From positions 42,308,292-42,372,291 of the forward strand of contig OX359267.1 in assembly GCA_947179155.2 (NCBI GenBank): 64,000 nucleotides of DNA. The letters run 5' to 3'. Shown here piece after piece: positions 57,489 through 64,000 of this stretch. Origin of the DNA: Hedera helix. Taxonomy: Eukaryota; Streptophyta; Magnoliopsida; Apiales; Araliaceae. Each line of letters begins with the position of its first letter. Positions within the stretch are counted from its first letter, which is position 1. A program made the translations under genes and the position numbers. The notes below the pieces were generated by a model. It was not told where the DNA came from. It was given only the letters and a program-made list of their open reading frames with translations, and made no database searches.

Positions 57489-58297
57489 ACACTTTCACTC
57501 TCCTCTTTTACTACTATTTTATCTTTGTGCGTGTCTTTGGATGCATACATATATATACTCTTAATATTCTAATAATAATGTTGTAGTTAATTATGACATT
57601 ATATTTTTCTACCTAAAAAGTGAGGGTGAAAAAAACAAAACAAAAAAACTCCCCAATAACTTATGTGTAGTGTTCAAAAGTTTGTTTGTTGTCATCATAC
57701 ATAGTAAATTTTTTGAGCTTATATACTTTAGTTGTTTCAAATTATTTGATCATTACTAACTTTTAAAAGTTAATTTGAAATATTTTTAAATTCAAAATTA
57801 AAATGACTTGATAAAAATTATAAAACAATAAAACTTACAATTAGTAATACTTTTTAGATAGTCTCTAATATTTATTATTGTATTAATTAAAATTAAAAGA
57901 ATTTATGTCAATTTTGAATTTTAAAATTTCTTAAGTCAACTTTAAAAAGTCAACAAAAATCAAATAATATAGTACATAACGAGTATTATCGTCCTTGTAT
58001 CGAATATTTTCTTCAAATTATAGGTGTGGGTACATTGTGATTAATTAAGAATATTACTAATTTTGTTTTGAATATTTTCAACAAATTTAGATGTAGTCAA
58101 ACTCTTGAGAGGTGCACTAAGGAATTTTGGCGAACAAATATTCATTCATTAATGCTAATTTGACCCAATCTTGGTAGAGGATCCATGTTAATTTATTCAA
58201 TATTGTACGTCATTCCAATTTGGCGTTTCATCAATTATGATTTATGAATTAATGATGACACAGTTGGGTCGATTGCTCATATAGAATTTCTTCAATT
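57489..58297. repeat. Segmental duplication block, right copy part 1 (pair: 32716-33840)
   Basis: Collinear with 32716-33840 up to TTTATTCAATATTGTACGT (58212). After this the left copy has the Tat-like element; here the sequence goes on to hydrolase copy C. Confidence 0.85.
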
Positions 58298-58379
58298 GTA
58301 TAGCAGTGATCAAATTTTATCACGAAGGGCTTGGGTCTTATCACGGAAACTTTTAGCATGACCTTCAACCCTTCCTCAT
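58298..58379 (-). pseudogene. FSH1/OVCA2-like hydrolase, last-exon remnant (copy C)
   Basis: Begins after a good TTTCAG acceptor with DEEGLKVMLK and then degrades (KVSVIRPKPF in place of SFLDKIQALP). Only the last exon is present. It resembles copy B more than A or D (DEEGLKV). Confidence 0.72.
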
Positions 58380-58599
58380 CTGAAACCAAAGAGATTTTGA
58401 ACTAAGAATTTTGTTGATTCACATTCATGCAAAACCTGAAATTACTAACAAAGGAATAGATGCATGTGATATCTGTTGTTCACAATATATAAATATTAAA
58501 TTTACATGCAAAAAAATTAAGGAATGTAAATTAAACTTATTTTGCTTATAACAAATATTTAATGAGCAGATGCGTGCAATCCACTGTCATTAAGCAAAA

Positions 58600-58676
<77 letters not shown>

Positions 58677-59842
58677 GAAGCTTTATATGTACATGAATGT
58701 AATGTTTTTTAAAAAGAAGGCTGGCTACTGCTATAAAGTATATGTATATAGAGATCACTACTTTTAGTCCGGAAGAGTGAGTCTGCTTATATCTTAGAAT
58801 GAAGACTTACATAGGTATACCCTTTTGGATGGGATATTTTATGAAGCAGAAGTATGCAATTCTTAGAATCTTTAAGCAATGAATAGCCAGATTTGAAGAT
58901 CAGACTGAAGATATATAAGCTAAAGAATTGAAGAATAGTTAAAGATGCTACGTTTGGATTGAAAAAATGAAATGAAATAAAAAATATAATAAAAAATAGT
59001 ATATTAGATAGTCATTTTGGAGGATAAATCATTACAATGGAATGAAAATTCATTTCATCCATTTGATTTTTATTCCATTTAAAAATTATTTTTAGTTTTT
59101 TTTTATATTTTTAAAATTTATTATTTTATTTTAAATTTTCAAGTTTTTTTTAATTTTTTTTTGTACTTTTATACTTTTATTATTTTGTTTAAAATTCTTT
59201 TAAATAATTTTTGTTTTAGATATTTTATTTTAAATTAATAACATAATAATAAAAAAGCCATGTCATTTTTGAAATAATAAAAAAAAATAGCACAAGTCAC
59301 GTGACTTTTCCACGTAATTTCTGAATAAATAAAAAAATGCCACGTAAAATTAAAGATAATTTCCGTCCAATTCATTTGACGGAATGTCCTAATTTTATTA
59401 TTTTAATTAGTTTAATGTGGTAATTTATAAAATTAAAAATTCAGTGATGTATTAAGTAAAACGTGCCAACTATAGTGGTCTAATCATATATTTTGCCGTT
59501 AAAAAAATAATACTAATAATAATTTTTTTGGAGTATAATTAGATAACAAAGTGCTGGATAAATAAAAATTTGTAGGAGCATGATTGATGTACAAGGTTAA
59601 ATGGTGACTAAGAATTTTGGACCAAAGCGGTAAATATAGATTGTTAATCTTATTAATCGCTCTTTATCAGCTAGCACGCACCGATTACAAAATTCCCGAG
59701 GCCAAGATCCAAGATCCAAGAATAACTTGGTTCACACAAGAATATTACACACAGAGACCATGCTATTGTTTCAATTTAAATAACTTTTAATTACTTTTTT
59801 TAAAGTAATTTGTCATATTCCATTGCAGTTATTTTTGTAATT
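58380..59842. repeat. Duplicated block, right copy part 2, with TA repeat
   Basis: 58606-58666 is a (TA)n microsatellite. 58818-59592 pairs with 38650-38938, with an extra 600-bp AT-rich part that starts at GCTACGTTTGGATTGAAAAAATG (58948) and looks like a MITE or decayed repeat. 59593-59842 pairs with 42417-42753. No gene. Confidence 0.75.
58606..58666. repeat. (TA)n microsatellite
   Basis: About 30 uninterrupted TA units. Confidence 0.97.
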
Positions 59843-61105
59843 CTACAAAGGCGACTGAATTTTCTGAGGAAGGGCTTGAATCTTATCTAGAAAGCTTAGC
59901 ATGATCTTCAAGCCTTTCTCATCTGAAATTAACAAAAGAGATCATGAAATGAGAATTTTGTTGATTTGCATTTCAGTTAATTAACCCGAAGATATTAACA
60001 ACTATATACTAGCTAGTAGTAAAAGATTATGCGTTTAACATTCGGGAAAAAATAGAATTTGTGGAATGGAATTACCTAATTTAGGTATCATATGACCTCC
60101 AGGGTGATATACCACAAAAGGGGTCTACAAATGATTCCAGGAGTTCAATAGCTGGTAACTTTGCCACGTCATTCTCACCTGCGCGCATAATAAAGGACTT
60201 GTTACTTATATTCATGTAGAATATATAAGTTTGAGTTGTAATAAGTATCGATACGTTTGATTTGAGTTGTAATAAGTATCGATACGTTTGGATCAAAGAA
60301 ATAAAATTACGGTGAAAATAAAATAAAAAAATAAATAAAATATTAAATAATAGAATAGAATAAGTTATTTCAAAATTCTCTAATACTATATTTGGATCCT
60401 AAGAATGAAATGAAGAGAGGAATTGAATTATTTTTTAACTTTTCAAGTGCATGTTTGATTGTTGGGGGTGGGTGGTGATAAGTGGTGTAAAAAGATAACA
60501 TAATTGTCAAATTTATTAATTTCATTATAATAGATCGATCCTATTTCACCACCTCCCCACCTCCCCACCTCCCCATATAATGAAAATCAAGGGAATAAAA
60601 CGAACTTTTATTTAATCGGAATATATGGTTTCTCCGTTGAATTGAGTAATCATATACATCTTTTTTCATTTTATTCTGACTTTGATTTATTCAATCCAAA
60701 TGCAACATAATAAATAAAAATCATAAATATCGCAGAAAATGAAATGATTCTTTCTATTACGAATAACCAAATGTATTTATTTTAATAATTATTTTTATGA
60801 AAATGATCATTAATTCTAATAATTCGATCCCCGATTGGATCACGTGCAAACGCCTACCAAAAGATCACTTAAATTTAAAAAAAGATGGCATGGATTTATC
60901 CATGATTCCCGGAATCCTAACGCAACATATATAAGTCATATGATTTGATATATAAAGTACCGAAGCAGTGGAGTGATGGGATCTCAATGGGGGAGGAGAA
61001 TGCATTTTCGGCCAGCTTTGGAGCTGAAAATTTGAACCCTCCAAGTTTACCTCCGGATATCACCATTACAAATTTTATATCTTCGACTTTGCTAAGAGCC
61101 ACACC
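59843..61105 (-). pseudogene. FSH1/OVCA2-like hydrolase, 5'-truncated copy D
   Basis: Exons 5-7 only: 61105-60961 (GVALSKVEDIKF, VISGGKLGGFKF, PSLHCFG), 60178-60076 (GENDVAKLPAIELLESFVDP) and 59922-59843 (EKGLKIMLSFLDKIQALPQK). Very close to copy A. The last-intron acceptor is the normal AG, but exon 6 has one extra G (CACAAAAGGGGTC for CACAAAAGGGTC), which shifts frame before the catalytic His. Exons 1-4 are absent: homology with copy A ends near 61310. A non-functional fragment. Confidence 0.88.
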
Positions 61106-61363
61106 CTGCCATGCACCAAACATGTCTCTCTTAATCAATTAAATTAAATTAAGGGACTGAAATATATTTGCATATGAAAAAAAATGATATTTCACATAAT
61201 CACTCTTGCAATGATTAATAGTTAGTAAGTCCTACATTTATGTGTTCCACATTTATGTGAGAAAAACTCATATGAAACTATCATTTTTATATATGAAAAT
61301 ACTCACTCATCCTTAACTTAGTTATCTCCCATTTTCGCTCAATCTAGACTCGAAATCACGAAA
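61106..61363. other. End of the duplicated block
   Basis: Intron-4 homology to copy A continues to about 61310 (CACATAATCACTCTT, TATCATTTTTATA) and then stops. No exon 4 equivalent. Confidence 0.65.
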
Positions 61364-61756
61364 TTATGGGCAAGGGAATGCTAGTTGTTGCCTCTACCCC
61401 AGATTTTTCACTCAGGTACGAAAATAAAAGTTAGGGTTTTAATTTTTCCATGACCCATTTTAATCATCTTGTAATCTTCTTCTTTTTCTTCCTCAGCCAT
61501 TAATTTTGGCCATATATATCTACTGCATGTGTACGTGGTTGTCGTCTCACTTTCAGTATCGACCAAGGTAATAAATTTGCTTCTTCATCATTCTTATTTT
61601 GTTCTTCTCTATTTCATCCTTTAAAGTTTTGATGGTTTTGACGGGGTTTTACACAAAGTTATTTGTGTTTTCGGATGTTGACTACAAAGTATTTGTTTAA
61701 ATGTTTAAGAGTGATGAGCCCCCTAAATCCCAAATAAGCAGTTTGTGGATGCCTTT
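61364..61756 (+). other. Possible host exons, left of a solo LTR
   Basis: ATG at 61364 opens MGKGMLVVASTPDFSL, followed by a donor-like AG/GTACGA. Then come TTTCAG/TATCGACCAAG/GTAATA (a possible 11-bp exon near 61556) and ATAAGCAG/TTTGTGGATGCCTTT (near 61741). Splice-like signals are plausible but the frame is not settled, and no protein family is recognised. Confidence 0.3.
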
Positions 61757-63750
61757 TGTAGACACCCAAATTTTGCACTTTTCCACTAACCCTGACATGA
61801 GGGCAAAATCGTCATTTGACCCGACATGCGAAAAGGAAGGTGGACCCCAACACAAAGCCACCACAGCGATTTACGGTCAAAGCCGCCACAACGGACAACG
61901 AGCATCCGGTCACTTGAGGCAAGGCAAACATTTGATCCGAAAAAACCTGAGCTGATCACAAAGGGCGACTAATGGCCACTACGCTTATGATGTTCGGGGG
62001 TCTCGCTCCAAAATAATACCGCAGAAATTGGCGAATTAAGACCGCGTGGCACAAAAATTGAGAAAAACAAGCCGGACAGCCGCGGATGCACCTGCGGCCA
62101 CCGACAAACGGGACAGTGCGCGGCTCGAGGACGGCACACGACAACCGAGGCGGCGGCTCAGACGGTCGCAGGAGGCAGCCGTAGATGCACCTGCGGCTGC
62201 CTGCAAATCACCTATACATCGTCATTGTTGCGTCCGAGAGCGAGAGAGGAGAGTTTTTGAAGGTTTTAGAGAGAGAAAAATGGCAGAAATAGAGAGAGAA
62301 ACCTTCGGGTTTTGCCAAAAAATGTGAGGATTTGTCTCATTTTGTTCAACCTTTACTCCCTACATTGTATCCTACATATTGTGTAGTTTTATTAGATTTA
62401 ATCTTTTATCTTGCTTTAGTAGTTTAATCGGTAAATATTCATTTATTTGTGCATTTGTTGAGTGGATTTACTGTGGATCCGAAAATATTTGGTGCATTGC
62501 TATTTAAATAGTTTGATTTAGTGTATTTGGAAGTTAGACCCAATGTAGTCGATATTTGTTTTGGGATCTATGGATTAGGGACGGTTAGAGAGGATTTATT
62601 GCGGATGGAATCTCCTCCTAACCTCCCGATGATATCCTTTTATTTATTTTCTAGCTTTTACGTATGTAGCGATGGCGATGCATTTGTATTGTAAATATGT
62701 AATTTTCGGGCCTTAAAGCGATGTCGGGTCGAAAATCGGGTTTAAGGCCCCGTAATAATGAAACGTGCGATTGTGGGCGTTTGGGGTTATTTAGATGGCT
62801 CACATGCCCGTGAATAGCCTCAACGCTATTTTAAATGCTTGATTTTCCTTTTAACGCGAGAAAATGATTTTGGAATAAATGATAAAGCTTTTCATAAAAT
62901 CAAGCAAATTAGGATATTAGATACACGAGGTTTAAAAAGTAAAGAGTTTTTGCGAAACTTTGATCCTTGTTTGACGAAAAGGCTATATTTGGTTTGAAGT
63001 GTCATAAAAGATGTTTTCGAAAAAATAAATAAACGTTTTTATTAAACTTTGTGCATAGGGTTAAGGAGTTCTAGAAGTTGCCTTCATTTTATTTATATTT
63101 ACTGTTAGAAGGCAATGTATAGTCTCGATTCCTATTTGACAAAAGTTTAAAAAACTATTGTTTTCTGAAAATGACATCTAATAAAAAACCCTCATCGTTT
63201 TCGGAATTAAAATCAATCTTTATTATAAAAAGCGAAGCCTTGTCATTTGGGTCAAAAGACGTCTAAAACACTTTCTCGATAAAACACATTTGCCATATAA
63301 AATCAAAGCGACTTTTTATGCAAAAGGACACCACAAACATCCATTTAGGCACACACACACGCGCGCGCGCGCACCCACATTTTAGGATTTAAAAGGATAG
63401 AAAAATATCGAGATTGCGGTAACCGTGTTTCACGGAAGTCGAGGGGTGCCTAACACCTTCCCCTCGCTTAAGCAAGCCCCCGAACTCTATGAATCTCGAT
63501 TCGCGGACCAATTAAATCAGAGTCACATATGGTCCAGCGATTACGAAAACAAAATTCGGATGAGTTGGTACATCCATTTCAAATATACCAACTGGCGGCT
63601 CTGGTCAATTGGCTCATAAAGAAATCGATCTTTCAAAACCCGTCGACATTAAGCCGACCCTTTTCAAAATCACATTTAATTCAAAAGGCTAAAATTGGAA
63701 AAGGCTTTTAATTATAAAAAACGAAACGACGAAAAATCCCGGCGTCGACA
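61757..63750 (+). mobile_element. Solo LTR, Ogre/Tat-like (1994 bp)
   Basis: TGTAGACACCCAAATTTTG to CCCGGCGTCGACA with a perfect 5-bp duplication CCTTT (61752-61756 and 63751-63755). It contains GGGGTGCCTAACACCTTCCC near 63444, a motif I associate with Ogre-type LTR/leader sequence. No internal domains. The short ORFs at 61701-62330 lie in it and have no recognisable motif. A (CA)n(CG)n microsatellite is at 63351-63372. Confidence 0.83.
63351..63373. repeat. (CA)n-(CG)n microsatellite
   Basis: CACACACACA then CGCGCGCGCGCG; alternating purine-pyrimidine DNA that can adopt Z-form. Confidence 0.9.
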
Positions 63751-64000
63751 CCTTTCAAAAATGTCTTTAAGGTTTTGTAAATGATTTTAACGTTATTTCA
63801 CTGCCAGGATGGAATGTATTGTATTCAGTCTTCTCCGGTCAAGAGATTCATTGATGTGTCATTGCAAGGAGTTCCAAATTCCCACAAAATGGATGCTTGA
63901 CAATAGGATATTAAGCAGGGTTTGTTCATTTTCTTGTCAATTTTCACATTTTTAAATCCCTATGCCATGTTATCGCTTATTGGATGCCAACTTAGGTCAT
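63751..64000 (+). other. Possible host exons, right of the solo LTR
   Basis: Rejoined without the LTR, GATGCCTTT continues as CAAAAATGTCTTTAAG before a GT. After an acceptor-like CACTGCCAG (63800-63808) one frame reads DGMYCIQSSPVKRFIDVSLQ and GVPNSHKMDA to a stop at 63898-63900, which looks protein-like; another frame stays open longer. No family is recognised, and the stretch is cut by the window end. Confidence 0.3.

Noticed and set aside
62046..62327. 93-codon Arg/Ala-rich ORF
   Set aside because: Inside the solo LTR at 61757-63750; GC-rich composition explains the open frame and no motif is recognised.
63593..63610. TGGCGGCTCTGG considered as a primer-binding site after an LTR
   Set aside because: The CCTTT duplication shows the LTR continues to 63750, so this motif is internal to it.
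1..64000. tRNA, rRNA or snRNA genes
   Set aside because: No cloverleaf, B-box pair or rRNA-like segment was noticed; only tRNA-complementary primer sites are present. A tRNAscan-SE run would settle this.

Overview
The window is AT-rich plant nuclear DNA, most likely dicot. It is built almost entirely of nested transposable elements: Ty3/gypsy chromovirus, Tat/Ogre-like and Athila-like elements, Ty1/copia, and En/Spm-CACTA. One host gene family, an FSH1/OVCA2-type serine hydrolase, survives in the right half. I see no rRNA, tRNA or prokaryote-like operon structure. All family names come from protein motifs and terminus structure read by eye; no database search was run.

Layout. 1-7199: 3' part of a Tekay-type chromovirus (+) with one long open gag-pol frame and a complete 3' LTR. 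7200-7715: 3' end of a Tat-like element. 7716-11019 and 20665-21537: LTR-type sequence split by a complete CACTA transposon at 11020-20664 (3-bp GTG target duplication). Its two genes, both on the minus strand, are decayed, and a solo LTR at 13138-14240 (GCGAA duplication) lies inside the coding sequence of one of them. 22599-32134: a structurally complete second chromovirus (-) of the same family as the first (GTATC duplication). Its RT core is deleted and its gag is replaced by an unrecognised 206-codon ORF. 33841 to about 38520: a truncated, decayed Tat-like element (-). 38944-42413: a long LTR-type insertion that itself holds an Athila-like 3' end.

Host part. 42754-46036 (-) holds a seven-exon FSH1/OVCA2-like hydrolase gene whose exons I could place to the base. 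Its only visible fault is a broken acceptor (CG for AG) at the last intron. A small LTR element (46316-47757) lies 280 bp upstream of its start codon. Three decayed partial copies follow at 51859-52413, 58298-58379 and 59843-61105. The blocks 32716-44110 and 57489-61320 are two copies of one duplicated segment, and the right copy shows the empty site for the 38944-42413 insertion. Between them lie ATT microsatellites, fold-back sequences and a dead copia element with unusual TATA...TATA LTR ends and a third LTR copy joined head to tail. At the right edge a solo LTR (61757-63750, CCTTT duplication) interrupts possible host exons.

How the parts relate. The left chromovirus looks coding-competent as far as it can be seen, while its relative at 22599-32134 cannot make RT or Gag yet has nearly identical LTRs. 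That is the picture expected of a non-autonomous derivative mobilised in trans. The captured ORF in that derivative is the strongest candidate for something undescribed.
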